Shown here: one piece after another, positions 10,781-23,299 of the stretch | Position numbering within the stretch: position 1 is the stretch's first letter | How the letters are laid out: each line of letters begins with the position of its first letter | Source of the DNA: Thalassotalea crassostreae | GTDB lineage: Bacteria; Pseudomonadota; Gammaproteobacteria; Enterobacterales; Alteromonadaceae | Assembly (NCBI RefSeq): GCF_001831495.1 | Contig: NZ_CP017689.1 | Span: 2,604,001 to 2,668,000 of the forward strand | Length of the DNA: 64,000 nt | Reading direction: 5' to 3' | Program-made: the position numbers and the translations under genes | Notes under the pieces: model-generated | Seen by the model: the letters and a program-made list of their open reading frames with translations, nothing else | The model's database searches: none | What the model was told of the DNA's origin: nothing

Positions 10781-12134
10781 GACTACCTCCTACGGAGACT
10801 TTTTGTTTTCCAAGCTTGTAGGTACAACAACCCTGCTCGATATGCTCAACATAATCATCTATAAAGTACTTCAGCGAGCTTCTAAGGGGCTCAACTGCGC
10901 CTGGTGCCAGTGCACAATGGGTTTTGCCTATCCACATAAAGTCACACAGTTTATGTAAGGCATCAATGTCATCCATTGTGCCCAAGCCATTCTCAATGCG
11001 TGTTAATATTTCAACGACCCATGGCGTACCGTCACGACAAGGTGTGCAAAATCCGCATGATTCTTGATGGAAAAATTGCAGTAAATTTAACACCATGCCC
11101 ACCGGACAATTAAGGTGATCAAGGACAATCAAACCAGCAGTGCCTAATCGAGATCCCGCTTTAGCGATATTGTCATAATCCATTGGTACGTCTAAATGTT
11201 CCGCGACTAAAAAATCCGTTGACGCGCCGCCTGGCAACAAACCTTTGAAGTTCAAGCCATCAATCATGCCGCCAGCTTTATCATTTAACACATGGCCAAT
11301 TGTCATGCCCATCGGCATTTCCCATAAACCGGGATTTTTCACTCTGCCACTTGCGCCATAAATCTTAGTACCAGCGTCACTGTTAGGTGATAAGGCTTTA
11401 AACCATTCACTGCCTTGTTTAAAAATGTGAGGTAAGTTTGACAGTGTTTCGACATTATTAACGATTGTTGGTTTGCCAAATAAACCACTCACCTGTGGAA
11501 ATGGCGGTTTTGAACGAGGATTGGCGCGGCGCCCTTCAAGGGCATTGATAAGGGCGGTCTCTTCACCACAAATATAACGACCGGCACTGGTATGTAGGTA
11601 TAAATCTAATTGGTATCCGCTACCTTTAATATCATTGCCTAACCAGTTATTTTGATAGGCTTGGTCAATGGCGCTTTGCAAACGTTTGGCGGCGACAAAA
11701 TACTCGCCTCTTAAGAAAATATAGGCTTTATTGGCGCCTATGGTATAGGATGCGATGATCATCGCTTCAATCAACTGATGTGGAATGCCTTCGAGTAATA
11801 GGCGGTCTTTAAAGGTGCCTGGCTCCATTTCATCGCCATTACATATTAAGTATTTATTATCCGGCGCATTGGCTTTTGCATGAGGACCGTCATCATCGTC
11901 AAACATCGGCACAAAACTCCATTTCATACCGGTTGGAAAACCAGCACCGCCGCGGCCTTTTAAGTCGGATTCTTTTACCAATTCTAAACACTGTTTTTGA
12001 CTCATCTGAAGCACAGCTTTTTCCGCGCCTTGATAACCACCTTGGGCAACATAGCCATCATAATCTAACGGTTTATTAGTATTCACTAATGCCGTTAGCG
12101 GTTTAGTGTTAAGGGAAAGCGTTGGTTCAGACAT
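10773..12134 (-). CDS. nuoF: NADH-quinone oxidoreductase subunit F (NuoF)
   Basis: NADH- and FMN-binding subunit of complex I. The glycine-rich NADH/FMN region is visible (LKGRGGAGFPTGMKWSF), as is the N3 4Fe-4S motif (ESCGFCTPCRDG with a later Cys in WIGKTHCALAP). The preferred start is ATG 12134 (MSEPTLSLN), because AGGAG lies just upstream and ATGTCTGA overlaps the nuoE stop. A longer in-frame ORF starting at 12179 would put this ribosome site inside the gene. About 453 residues, slightly longer than E. coli NuoF (445). Confidence 0.97.
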   Translation of the reverse strand: MSEPTLSLNTKPLTALVNTNKPLDYDGYVAQGGYQGAEKAVLQMSQKQCLELVKESDLKGRGGAGFPTGMKWSFVPMFDDDDGPHAKANAPDNKYLICNGDEMEPGTFKDRLLLEGIPHQLIEAMIIASYTIGANKAYIFLRGEYFVAAKRLQSAIDQAYQNNWLGNDIKGSGYQLDLYLHTSAGRYICGEETALINALEGRRANPRSKPPFPQVSGLFGKPTIVNNVETLSNLPHIFKQGSEWFKALSPNSDAGTKIYGASGRVKNPGLWEMPMGMTIGHVLNDKAGGMIDGLNFKGLLPGGASTDFLVAEHLDVPMDYDNIAKAGSRLGTAGLIVLDHLNCPVGMVLNLLQFFHQESCGFCTPCRDGTPWVVEILTRIENGLGTMDDIDALHKLCDFMWIGKTHCALAPGAVEPLRSSLKYFIDDYVEHIEQGCCTYKLGKQKVSVGGSHG

Positions 12135-12858
12135 CTCGCTCTCCTTTCTTTTTCTGTTCGCTACCGTTCTCTTGTTCAATAGTGCTGTTCTGGTCTGCTA
12201 AATTATCTTGCGCAGCTATAGTTTCTGGCTCAGCTATATCTTCTGGCTCAGCTATATCTTCTGCCTCAGCTATATGTTCTGGCTCAGGCTGCTTCCCCTG
12301 CTTGAGCGAGTGAATAATATCGATAACTTTACCTGGCGTGAGTTGTTGGTAATGTACTCCGGAGACCATTATGGTTGGCGCTTTATCGCAGCCTCCAAGA
12401 CACGCATTCGAAATTAAGGTGAACATGCCATCATCTGATGTTTGCCCATATTCAATATTTAGAGTGGTCTTTAACGTATCTAAAATTTCTTGGTAACTAG
12501 TTAAATAACAACTGATAGAGTCACAGACATGGATCACATGTTTGCCAACTTTTTGACGATAAATGAGATTATAAAACGTCGCCACCCCCTCTAATGTAGC
12601 AGCCGGTATCTGTAGCAAATCACTGATTGCATATAAACTTTCATCACTTATCCAGCCTCGATTATGTTGAACTATCTTCAACGCCTCGATGCCCGCCGCT
12701 TCGCGCGTTTCCAGTATCGTTGTTTCATGCTCAATATCGGTGATTTCTTGTTCTGTGAGATAACTACGATGGTCAACAAACTGACAATCAATACGCTGCT
12801 CGTCGACCATCGTTCGACTAGAGCTTTGTTTCGTTTGAATCAGCGTTGTTAAACTCAT
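12127..12858 (-). CDS. nuoE: NADH-quinone oxidoreductase subunit E (NuoE) with repetitive tail
   Basis: Thioredoxin-like 2Fe-2S (N1a) subunit of complex I. The cluster cysteines appear as VCDSISC and ACLGGC, and the N-terminal helical part matches NuoE (NRGWISDESLYAISDLLQIP). At 243 residues it is about 75 longer than E. coli NuoE. The excess is an acidic C-terminal tail starting near residue 185, in which E-D-I-A-E-P hexapeptides repeat, followed by a Gln/Lys/Glu-rich end. The tail lies beyond the cluster domain and so need not disturb cofactor binding. Confidence 0.95.
   Translation of the reverse strand: MSLTTLIQTKQSSSRTMVDEQRIDCQFVDHRSYLTEQEITDIEHETTILETREAAGIEALKIVQHNRGWISDESLYAISDLLQIPAATLEGVATFYNLIYRQKVGKHVIHVCDSISCYLTSYQEILDTLKTTLNIEYGQTSDDGMFTLISNACLGGCDKAPTIMVSGVHYQQLTPGKVIDIIHSLKQGKQPEPEHIAEAEDIAEPEDIAEPETIAAQDNLADQNSTIEQENGSEQKKKGERDV
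12223..12288. repeat. 18-bp in-frame tandem repeat inside the nuoE tail
   Basis: About 3.7 copies of an 18-bp unit, TTCTGGCTCAGCTATATC on the plus strand. On the coding strand it encodes E-D-I-A-E-P hexapeptides. The third copy differs at two positions. The unit length preserves the nuoE reading frame. Confidence 0.88.
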
Positions 12859-13040
12859 TAGTAATTTCTCTCACTGTTATTTTTTATGTGTCTTGTTTAT
12901 TAACTTGGTTGCTACTTCTCTTAGCTATTACTTGTCTTATGTATTACTTGTTTTAGGTCTCGTGTGTTTTTCTATAGCTTCTTTAATTTCCGGTTTCTTG
13001 TATCTATTGTTTCGACTATTTGTGTCCTAAAAAGGCTCCA

Positions 13041-14843
13041 CTAACGATCAACGTCGGCCATGACGTAATCAATACTGCCTAATGTTGCAATTAAATCAGC
13101 CACCATTTGCCCTCTTGATAACAGCGGGATCATTTGTAAATGGGCAAAAGATGGAGTGCGAATTCGGGTACGATAACTTGTCGTGCTGCCATCACTTACT
13201 AAGTGGTAGGCCATGATGCCTTTCGTTGCTTCAACGCTCATTGATACTTCACCTGCAGGAATGACCGGTCCCCAGGAAACATTGACAAAGTGCGGGATCA
13301 AACTATCGATGTCTAACATGGTATGGCGTTTATCTGGCGGCGTTGTTTGAGGGTGTTCAGCTTTGTACGGCCCTTCAGGCATATTATTTAAACATTGCTC
13401 GATAATGCGAATGCTTTGACGCATCTCTTCCACACGCACTCGACAACGATCATAGCTATCGCCTTTGTGTCCAAGTGGCACTTCAAAGTCGAATTGATCA
13501 TAACCACCATATGGGCGCTGCTTACGTAAATCCCATGAGAACCCCGTTGCTCTAAGACCAGGCCCGGTTATGCCCCATTCAATTGCTTCTTCACTGGTAT
13601 AAGCGCCAACATCTACAGTACGCGCTTTTAGTAATTCATTTTGCATCACCATCTTTTCGTATTCATCGAGGCGTTTAGGCAAGTAATTGACGTACTCACG
13701 AACCATAGTGTCCCACCCTTTTGGTAGGTCACTGGCAACACCACCAATGCGGAAGTAACTTGGATGCATGCGCGCGCCACTTATTGCTTCAACGATGCCA
13801 AATAACTTCTCGCGATCGATAAACATGTAAAATATCGGTGATAAGGCGCCAACATCTTGGGCAAAGGTGCCATAAAATAATAAGTGCGATAAAATCCGAA
13901 ACATCTCCGCAGTCATAATTCGAATCACTTTCGCTCTATCAGGAACGGTAATACCGGCAAGTTTTTCGACCGCCATCACATAAGGGAAATTATTCATCAC
14001 CCCACCGAGATAATCGATGCGGTCAGTATAAGGAATGTAACTATGCCAAGATTGACGTTCCCCCATTTTCTCAGCGCCGCGATGGTGATAGCCTATGTCA
14101 GGCACAGAGTCGACAATCTCTTCACCTTCCATTTGCAATACAATACGAAATGCACCATGGACACTAGGATGATTAGGGCCTAAGTTTAAAAAGCTAAAGT
14201 CACTGGTTTTGCTCGCTCGTTTCATGCCCCAATCTTGCGGTTTAAACTGTAACGCTTGTTGTTCAATATCTTGCTGAGCATCAGGCAAGGTAAACGGATC
14301 CATTTCCGTCGCACGAGCTGGATGGTCTTTTAATAACGGGTGACCTTGCCAGGTTTGTGGCATCAAGATCCGAGTTAAATGCGGGTGGCCGACAAATTCG
14401 ATACCAAACATGTCCCACACTTCACGTTCATACCAGTTGGCGTTTGGCCAAATATTGGAAACCGTAGACAATGATTTATCATCTTGGCTAAGAGCGACTT
14501 TAATGCGAATATCTCGGTTACGTGCATAGGAGCGTAAATGATAAATGACGGTAAAATCTTGTACTTGCTCAGACAGTTTAAATTGTCTTTCACGTTCATC
14601 AATGGCGGTTAAATCAAAACAAAAATCAAAGCCATTATCTAATTGACGTCTTAACAAATGCATTAAACGAGGCAACTGTTGTTTATCAACCCAATAGCTT
14701 TCCACCGCATCGATTAGTACTTGCTCGGTGAGTTTAATATCGGCGTTTATCGCTATTATTTCGTCGCTGAGTGGGAACGGTTCATGCACCGAAAAATCCG
14801 TTGCCTGGCTGATATCGACTTGATGTACTTTAGAGTCAGTCAT
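13041..14843 (-). CDS. nuoC: NADH-quinone oxidoreductase fused subunit C/D (NuoCD)
   Basis: Fusion of the 30-kDa (NuoC, about residues 25-195) and 49-kDa (NuoD, about residues 210-600) subunits of complex I, as in enterobacteria. NuoC is marked by [27 protein letters not shown], NuoD by [17 protein letters not shown] and the quinone-site region [25 protein letters not shown]. The C-terminal [29 protein letters not shown] is typical. 600 residues, matching E. coli NuoCD. Its ATG overlaps the nuoB stop (TAATGA). A gap of about 180 bases without an ORF separates it from nuoE. Confidence 0.97.
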   Translation of the reverse strand: MTDSKVHQVDISQATDFSVHEPFPLSDEIIAINADIKLTEQVLIDAVESYWVDKQQLPRLMHLLRRQLDNGFDFCFDLTAIDERERQFKLSEQVQDFTVIYHLRSYARNRDIRIKVALSQDDKSLSTVSNIWPNANWYEREVWDMFGIEFVGHPHLTRILMPQTWQGHPLLKDHPARATEMDPFTLPDAQQDIEQQALQFKPQDWGMKRASKTSDFSFLNLGPNHPSVHGAFRIVLQMEGEEIVDSVPDIGYHHRGAEKMGERQSWHSYIPYTDRIDYLGGVMNNFPYVMAVEKLAGITVPDRAKVIRIMTAEMFRILSHLLFYGTFAQDVGALSPIFYMFIDREKLFGIVEAISGARMHPSYFRIGGVASDLPKGWDTMVREYVNYLPKRLDEYEKMVMQNELLKARTVDVGAYTSEEAIEWGITGPGLRATGFSWDLRKQRPYGGYDQFDFEVPLGHKGDSYDRCRVRVEEMRQSIRIIEQCLNNMPEGPYKAEHPQTTPPDKRHTMLDIDSLIPHFVNVSWGPVIPAGEVSMSVEATKGIMAYHLVSDGSTTSYRTRIRTPSFAHLQMIPLLSRGQMVADLIATLGSIDYVMADVDR

Positions 14844-15481
14844 TACACGCTATCCGGCTCATCTAAATTTTTCACTTCAATGCGACTTTGCAGCTTTATA
14901 TCTCGCAAACTTGGTTTGGCGATTTCACTCACGCCTTGTTCACCGACTACCCAACTAAGCGGTCTTGGTTGATGAGCAATTTTGCTTTGTAGTAATAACA
15001 GGCCTTCAAGCAAGGCCTCTGGACGCGGCGGACAACCAGGTACATAAACGTCTACGGGGATAAATTTATCTACGCCCTGTACCACTGAATATATATCGTA
15101 CATACCACCGGAGTTTGCGCATGAGCCCATTGAGATTATCCATTTAGGCTCGAGTAATTGATCATAAAGATGGCGAATTACCGGTGCCATTTTTCTAAAA
15201 CAGGTACCGGAGATCACCATCAAATCAGCTTGGCGTGGTGTTGCTCTGATCACTTCCGCACCAAACCGGGCAATATCATGACGAGAGGTGAAACTGGTTG
15301 CCATCTCAACATAACAACAACTTAAACCAAAGTTGAATGGCCAAACTGAGTTTTTACGTCCCCAATTGATCATGTCATCTAAGCGGGCAAACAACACATT
15401 TCGTTTGAGATCTTGCTCTACTTCGAGTTTTGATTCGCGCATCTGAGATTCTACGGCGGCTTTAGTAATTGACCAATCCAT
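14843..15481 (-). CDS. nuoB: NADH-quinone oxidoreductase subunit B (NuoB)
   Basis: Complex I subunit that holds cluster N2, the last electron carrier before quinone. The cluster residues are recognisable in [11 protein letters not shown], in [19 protein letters not shown] and in [17 protein letters not shown]. 212 residues, within the normal range. It starts with ATG one base after the nuoA stop. The C-terminal 30 residues are polar and family-typical. Confidence 0.97.
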   Translation of the reverse strand: MDWSITKAAVESQMRESKLEVEQDLKRNVLFARLDDMINWGRKNSVWPFNFGLSCCYVEMATSFTSRHDIARFGAEVIRATPRQADLMVISGTCFRKMAPVIRHLYDQLLEPKWIISMGSCANSGGMYDIYSVVQGVDKFIPVDVYVPGCPPRPEALLEGLLLLQSKIAHQPRPLSWVVGEQGVSEIAKPSLRDIKLQSRIEVKNLDEPDSV

Positions 15482-15482
15482 A

Positions 15483-15947
15483 TTAGTTTTCTCTCTCGCT
15501 GGCCGATAGGAACACTTGACGCGGCGGACGGTGCTTGCGTTTAAGTTCTAATGCGCCGATTCGCCACACATAAACGAGTGCCGCCAATAAAATAAATATA
15601 AAGATGCTAGCTTCGATAAAACCAGCAAGCCCTACTTCATCAAAGGCAATAACCCATGCGAACAAGAAGATGGTTTCTAAATCAAAAATGACAAAGAAAA
15701 TAGCATAAAGAAAAAAATGATTGGTAAAACGAGTTCTTGGTTTTTCGGTGGCAATGACACCAGATTCGTAAGGGGTATGGGTATGACGACGATTAGTTTT
15801 TGGGCCGAGCAACCACGACAGCAACAACATGCCTGCGAGCATAATAAGCAGCACAACAAAGTACACCGCAATTGGCCATAACTCAGACCAATTTGTCGTT
15901 ACCTCTGCCGCTGCGACCTGTGCCACGGATTGATCAATAGCGCTCAC
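15483..15947 (-). CDS. nuoA: NADH-quinone oxidoreductase subunit A (NuoA)
   Basis: First gene of the operon; a three-helix membrane subunit. [22 protein letters not shown] and [26 protein letters not shown] are NuoA signatures, including the membrane acidic residues. The likely start is GTG 15947, because GGGGGA sits four to five bases upstream. A TTG at 15959 is also in frame but overlaps that ribosome site. The operon promoter must lie in the AT-rich region from 15960 upward. Confidence 0.95.
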   Translation of the reverse strand: MSAIDQSVAQVAAAEVTTNWSELWPIAVYFVVLLIMLAGMLLLSWLLGPKTNRRHTHTPYESGVIATEKPRTRFTNHFFLYAIFFVIFDLETIFLFAWVIAFDEVGLAGFIEASIFIFILLAALVYVWRIGALELKRKHRPPRQVFLSASEREN

Positions 15948-15959
15948 GTTATCCCCCAA

Positions 15960-16349
15960 CGTTAGTTGGTAGACATCAATGGCAATATCACGACTTAATA
16001 TACTGTCATTCTTACCGTTCCGATCGCCTTTTAGTATTGTTTTTTAGCGAAGCTTTTAGCGAAATAAACACACGATCGTTAGAATTGAATTGTTGTTGAT
16101 TAAATAATAGTCAACATTTTCAAAAATAGAAAAAAAATAAGCAAATAAGTGAGTTAACGAGGACGAAAGCTAATATAGTCTAGCGTGAATACAACGTTTA
16201 GCCGATTGCATAATTGAATAGGTTATTGCTTAACTTGGATAAGGAACTAAGGCAAATCATCGATTTGCCTTTTGTGATTAGTCGCCAACGCATTAACCGA
16301 CTTACGTTTAAAGTAATAGCGTTTAGAGTATTAATGTTTAAAACAGCGT
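15960..16349. other. Intergenic region upstream of nuoA (390 bases)
   Basis: No gene is visible. The stretch 16080-16160 is strongly AT-rich and probably holds the nuo promoter; on the minus strand a TTGACT at about 16108-16113 is a possible -35, but no good -10 lies at the usual distance. A nine-bp inverted repeat (AAGGCAAAT / ATTTGCCTT, loop CATCG) lies at 16249-16271 between the upstream small gene and nuoA. Confidence 0.5.
16249..16271. terminator. Possible terminator or attenuator hairpin upstream of nuoA
   Basis: A perfect nine-bp stem, AAGGCAAAT/ATTTGCCTT, with a five-base loop lies about 80 bases after the small membrane gene on the minus strand. The T-run is weak (TTTTG, on the plus side only), so termination is uncertain. 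It could instead be a structural or regulatory element of the nuo leader. Confidence 0.35.
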
Positions 16350-16523
16350 TTAAAGCAGCGCTTTAATCAGGGCAGCAAATAGCGCGACAAATACTAAAAT
16401 CATAATGATCTTACTGTATTTTTGTTGATCTTTTTGCTCAAGTGGCTTACCAAATTTTTCACCTAGTATGACCATAAGAGCGACGCCAAGAAATACCACT
16501 CCTAGGATAAGAAATAATGTCAT
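16350..16523 (-). CDS. Small two-helix membrane protein upstream of nuo
   Basis: A 57-codon ORF starting with ATG and ending with TAA. It encodes an N-terminal hydrophobic helix (LFLILGVVFLGVALMVIL, residues 3-20), a short charged loop (GEKFGKPLEQKDQQKYSK, 21-38) and a second helix (IIMILVFVALFAALIKALL, 39-57). The shape, two helices joined by a basic loop, is that of a genuine small membrane protein rather than chance. The family is not recognised. It lies between the Lon-like gene and nuoA on the same strand, so it may be co-expressed with nuo, but a hairpin at 16249-16271 separates them. The ribosome site is weak (GAGAA). Confidence 0.6.
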   Translation of the reverse strand: MTLFLILGVVFLGVALMVILGEKFGKPLEQKDQQKYSKIIMILVFVALFAALIKALL

Positions 16524-16658
16524 GTTGTTATTCTCAATGTTTGATTTGTCAAAAACTGGCTTTGGAAATATTTTGCAAACCAGACTTAGGCTGCCATATT
16601 TTCGAAACCGATAGTTATCGACAAAACCTAGCCGGTGCTAAAATAAATACCAGCAATG

Positions 16659-19049
16659 TTAATCGTCACTACCATTTATCATATCCGATAAATGCTTCAG
16701 TTTTGCTAATGCCATGCCATGAATCGATTTACGAGCATAGGAGCCGCCACGTTTTATTTTACCAGCTTCCAAACCTAATAAAATTTCTAACGCTTGGTCA
16801 ACATTATCAACTGCATAAATGGTGAATTCGCCGCGCTCAACCGCGTCAATGACTTCTTTATTAAGCATTAAGTTTATCTTATTGGTTTTCGGGATGATAA
16901 CTCCCTGTTCACCGGTTAGTCCTTTGTCACGGCAAAGGCGATAAAAACCTTCAATCTTTTCATTTACACCGCCAATGGATTGCACTTCACCATGCTGGTT
17001 CATTGACCCTGTAATAGCAATTTGCTGATTTACCGGTAACTCTGTAATTGACGAAATTAACGCACAAAGTTCTGCCATTGAGGCGCTATCTCCGTCAATA
17101 TGACCGTAAGATTGTTCAATTGCGATATTAGCAGAAATCGATAATGGGAATTTCTTTCCGTATTTATGCCCTAAATAGCCAATAAGTAACAATACACCTT
17201 TAGAGTGAATTGATTTACCTAATTCCGCTTCACGCTCAATATCTGTTACTCCTTGCGCACCGGCATAAACGGTTGCAGATATTCGAGCCGGTGTACCAAA
17301 CACACTATCGCCAATTTCCAGTACCGTTAAGCCGTTGACTTTACCTACCGCTTCACCGTCGGTGGAAATCAGCACCTGCTCTTCCTTAATCTCTTCCATC
17401 CAAGTTTCACTTAAACGACCACTGCGACGCGACTTAGAGGCTAATGCAGCTTCAACATGTTCAGAGTCAATAAGGTCACTATCGTCTTTTTGCCAAATAA
17501 ACCACGCTTCATCGAGCAAGTCGTTAATATGAACAATATTGGCTGATAGCTTTTTCTGATGCTCTGCTTTGCGTAAACTGTAACGCACTAATAAACTTAC
17601 CGCTTTATCGGTAACTTCAGGATACTCATTACGCTCTGCATGTTGTCTTATTAACGTTGCATAAGCACGTAAGTTTTCTTCGTTTTTAACCAAATGGCGA
17701 TCAAAGTCAGCAAGAACGCGAAACAGTTCGGTAAATTCTTGATCGTATTCTTGCAACATGTAATACATTTCAGCATTACCAAGCAGAATGACTTTTACTT
17801 GCAGCGGAATGGATTCTGGTTGCAGACTGATACTGCCGCCCATAGACATCTCTGCATAAGGATGTTCAATTTGGATCTCACCTGTTTTTAAAGCGAGTTT
17901 TAAACGGGTCCAGATAAGTGGGTTTGCTAATAGCTTTTCCACTTCTAACAATAAGTAACCGCCATTTGCTCGATGCAATGCACCACCACGAATTAACCGA
18001 TAGTTAGTGTATACGGCGCCTTGAAACGACGAATAATCGATGGTGCCAAATAGGTTTTGAAACGTTGGGTTTTGCTCGTAAACAACCGGCGCACCTTCAT
18101 TTGGTTCGCGAGAAACCAAAAGATTTGGCATGAATCGGTCTACCATCATTTTACGGCAGGCTTTGTCATCTCGCGGATTTTCGCTATTTTCGTCGACTAA
18201 AATGTCGAGTACGATTTCAGTAATCGAACCTTTAATTTGACGCACATATTTAAGTACCCCTAAATTGGCACTAAATTCATGTTCAAGATCTTTAATTAGC
18301 GGTCGGATCGTTTGCTCTGCAGTATCAAATTTTAACTTACGAGTCGCGACACTTGATTCGCGCTTCCAAAGTGGCAACTCGAGTAATTTTTCGCTTAAGA
18401 TGGTTTCAAGCTCGGCTAGTAAGCCATAAAAATCGGTACGCTCTTGCTCGCCTAAACTGGCAAACTCTTTATCAGTCAATGGTTTGCCATCAACCAATGG
18501 CGAAAAGCTGATGTCGCCTTTCTCTTCATACAATACCGCATTTTTGCTGAATGCATACTCCTCAACTTGCTCGATTGCCTCATCGTAACGGGCGTTAAAC
18601 GCTCTATCGATTGCTGCTTTTTGGCGTTGATAACCAGGGTTATCAAAAATTTCTGGAAATAAATCCAACAAATCGTCAATTAGGGTATTAATTTTCGCTT
18701 GTAATTGTTTACCTTCGCCGGCGTTTAAATACAGCTTGTGCGGTGCTTGTGAATCATCAAAGTTATTGATGTAACACCATTCATTAGCAGTATCTTGCTC
18801 GCTAGCAAATTCAGCCAGCATTTGTTTGATCAGTGTTTGCCTACCAGTACCGGGCTCACCCTTTGCAAAAACATTGAAACCCTTTGATGTCATCGACAAG
18901 CCAAATTCCAATGCTTCTTTTGACCTTTCATGGCCGATAAACTTTTGTTTGATTTTTTTGTCGACTACCGACTTTGAAAATAAGCTTTGCGGTAATTCGG
19001 CACATAATTCTGATACTGGCACTTTCAGTGCATCAATGCGTTCTGTCAT
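16659..19049 (-). CDS. Lon-family ATP-dependent protease (LonB/YcbZ-like)
   Basis: ATP-dependent serine protease of the COG1067 Lon-related family, related to E. coli YcbZ, here 796 residues. The N-terminal AAA part has a P-loop GEPGTGRQT (about residues 64-72). A long inserted helical region follows, then the second nucleotide-binding part around IRGGALHRANGGYLLLEVEKLL. The C-terminal Lon protease domain has the catalytic Ser in GDSASMAEL (about residue 656) and the Lys in GGVNEKIEGFYRLC (about 699). It lacks the N-terminal LAN domain of classical Lon. Cytosolic protein quality control is the likely role; substrates are unknown. Confidence 0.9.
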   Translation of the reverse strand: MTERIDALKVPVSELCAELPQSLFSKSVVDKKIKQKFIGHERSKEALEFGLSMTSKGFNVFAKGEPGTGRQTLIKQMLAEFASEQDTANEWCYINNFDDSQAPHKLYLNAGEGKQLQAKINTLIDDLLDLFPEIFDNPGYQRQKAAIDRAFNARYDEAIEQVEEYAFSKNAVLYEEKGDISFSPLVDGKPLTDKEFASLGEQERTDFYGLLAELETILSEKLLELPLWKRESSVATRKLKFDTAEQTIRPLIKDLEHEFSANLGVLKYVRQIKGSITEIVLDILVDENSENPRDDKACRKMMVDRFMPNLLVSREPNEGAPVVYEQNPTFQNLFGTIDYSSFQGAVYTNYRLIRGGALHRANGGYLLLEVEKLLANPLIWTRLKLALKTGEIQIEHPYAEMSMGGSISLQPESIPLQVKVILLGNAEMYYMLQEYDQEFTELFRVLADFDRHLVKNEENLRAYATLIRQHAERNEYPEVTDKAVSLLVRYSLRKAEHQKKLSANIVHINDLLDEAWFIWQKDDSDLIDSEHVEAALASKSRRSGRLSETWMEEIKEEQVLISTDGEAVGKVNGLTVLEIGDSVFGTPARISATVYAGAQGVTDIEREAELGKSIHSKGVLLLIGYLGHKYGKKFPLSISANIAIEQSYGHIDGDSASMAELCALISSITELPVNQQIAITGSMNQHGEVQSIGGVNEKIEGFYRLCRDKGLTGEQGVIIPKTNKINLMLNKEVIDAVERGEFTIYAVDNVDQALEILLGLEAGKIKRGGSYARKSIHGMALAKLKHLSDMINGSDD

Positions 19050-19412
19050 CGAAACTGATTATCCTTTTGGCGAGAGTTAGCAATGTAGCTAACGTTTTGT
19101 AATTGTTTTTATTGTAAAATATGCAACTTAAACATTCATTTTAAGCATGTATCTGTTTTCTTATCTTAACGATAACCGATGCGATAACCGATGCGATAAC
19201 CATTCCAATAATCGATGCGATAAAGTGGTAAAAAACAGTACAATAATTAACTTGCTATAACTCCAGTGTATACCTGTGATGGGATAAAAAGCAAAGGCCA
19301 AAAGTGTGTATCTGAACAAGCGTTCATTTTTTAATCAAAGCACTTGCCTATCGTGTTAATTTCTCAGCAAATATTTATTTGCATTTAAAGCCAATTTCAT
19401 AGAGGCCATTGC
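19050..19412. other. Intergenic region between ybeL and the Lon-like gene (363 bases)
   Basis: No ORF is convincing. It holds a short hairpin (GTTAGC/GCTAAC, 19076-19093) just upstream of the protease start and a 12-bp tandem repeat (CGATAACCGATG, 2.7 copies at 19170-19201). The promoter of the protease gene probably lies here; no clear heat-shock promoter was found by eye. Confidence 0.5.
19170..19201. repeat. 12-bp tandem repeat upstream of the Lon-like gene
   Basis: Two full copies and one partial copy of CGATAACCGATG. A diverged piece (ATCGATGCGATAA) follows at about 19211-19223. Intergenic; function unknown. Confidence 0.8.
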
Positions 19413-19946
19413 TTAGAAGCTGTGACGAGAAAATTCGCTACCACCACAATGTGGGCAGTCACTTAGATTGGTTGCATGAGTTATATCAAAGCTATGCGAA
19501 CAAGCATGACATTGGATTTGACCAAAACCAATTAAGTCGCCGGTTCGATATATCCCATCGTGATCGAAATCATCAACGAGCTCAGTCCACTCAATTTGTG
19601 TTTGGTCAGTTATTTTTGCCAAGTGCTGCCACATGCCCTCACCAAGCGAGGTTAAGTATAATGAGTCCTTCGCATCGTTTTTATTGTGTCGATAAAACCC
19701 CAGCAAATCTTGCTTGAAACTTTTAATGCTTAATTGATATTCATTAACCGACAACTCTTCTGCGGCATCGAGCACCTGCTCTGCCTTATTTACCCATTGA
19801 TTTACCGATTTAACTTCTGAATCTTTTGCCGCTTTTAACCAGAGGTAGACTTTATCGAAAAGTGATTGATATTGTTGGTTTTTGTTATCATTTTGATGGT
19901 CGTTCTGATTATGCTTTTGATTCGTCATGGAAGCCACTCTTAACAA
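19413..19946 (-). CDS. ybeL: Zinc-ribbon protein, YbeL family (DUF1451)
   Basis: A 177-residue soluble protein with a helical, acidic N-terminal half (WLKAAKDSEVKSVNQWVNKAEQVLDAAEELS) and a C-terminal zinc ribbon with two CxxC pairs (CHACSHSF and CPHCGGSEFSRHSF). This matches the YbeL/DUF1451 family, whose gene also neighbours leuS in E. coli and relatives. Its molecular role is not established. It is divergent from leuS. A short Gln/Asn/His-rich stretch follows the N-terminal Met. Confidence 0.88.
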   Translation of the reverse strand: MLRVASMTNQKHNQNDHQNDNKNQQYQSLFDKVYLWLKAAKDSEVKSVNQWVNKAEQVLDAAEELSVNEYQLSIKSFKQDLLGFYRHNKNDAKDSLYLTSLGEGMWQHLAKITDQTQIEWTELVDDFDHDGIYRTGDLIGFGQIQCHACSHSFDITHATNLSDCPHCGGSEFSRHSF

Positions 19947-20046
19947 TGAAAAAACGAGGAATAATTCAAGTATAGTAAATTATCGAAAAAGTGATGGTAG
20001 ATTCATCGATGCTAATTGCCTTTGCCCTCTTCATTAGTGCCTTTAA

Positions 20047-22715
<2,669 letters not shown>

Positions 22716-22716
<1 letters not shown>

Positions 22717-23240
22717 TGACAAAAAACACCGTTTCGATTAAACAAAAATCAACAAAAATGAACGCCATCGTTAGCCTAGTGCTAGCGCTGGCGATGCTTT
22801 CTGGTTGTGGTTTTAAAATGCGTGGCGACTACTTATTGCCTGCCGAAATGGAGTCTGTTTATGTGAGCTCTGCCGATCCCCATGGCGAGCTCACGCGTTT
22901 ATTTAAGCAGCACTTAACAATAAACAACGTTAATATCGAAAAAACGCATACCGCCACTAGCCCTGAAATACGAATTCTTAAAGATTCATTGAATCGTCGC
23001 ACATTATCATTATTTGACAATGGTCAAGTAGCTGAGTACGAGCTTACCTACACTGTTCGTTATGACGTCATGTTTAAGGATGAAGAAGCTCAACGTTTCT
23101 CGTTTGATATTACTCGAAACTATCAAGACGATCCCGACAGAGCATTGGCAAAATCGAGAGAATTAACCTTGCTACGCAAAGAAATGCGCGTAGAAGCGGC
23201 AGATAGAATTTTACGTAATCTTGCCAGTATTTCTCACTAA
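22716..23240 (+). CDS. lptE: LPS-assembly lipoprotein LptE
   Basis: Outer-membrane lipoprotein that plugs the LptD barrel and helps deliver lipopolysaccharide to the cell surface. The 174-residue product has a signal sequence with lipobox LSGC, followed by GFKMRGDYLLPAEMESVYV, a recognisable LptE (RlpB) beginning. The long N-terminus contains an in-frame ATG at 22758 (MNAIVSLVLALAMLSGC) that would give a more usual signal-peptide length. Position between leuS and holA is the conserved gammaproteobacterial order. Confidence 0.93.
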
Positions 23241-23299
23241 TTAATGAGTCTACTTCTAACCATTCAACAGATACCTAAAGTTAATAGAGGCGTTCGTTA

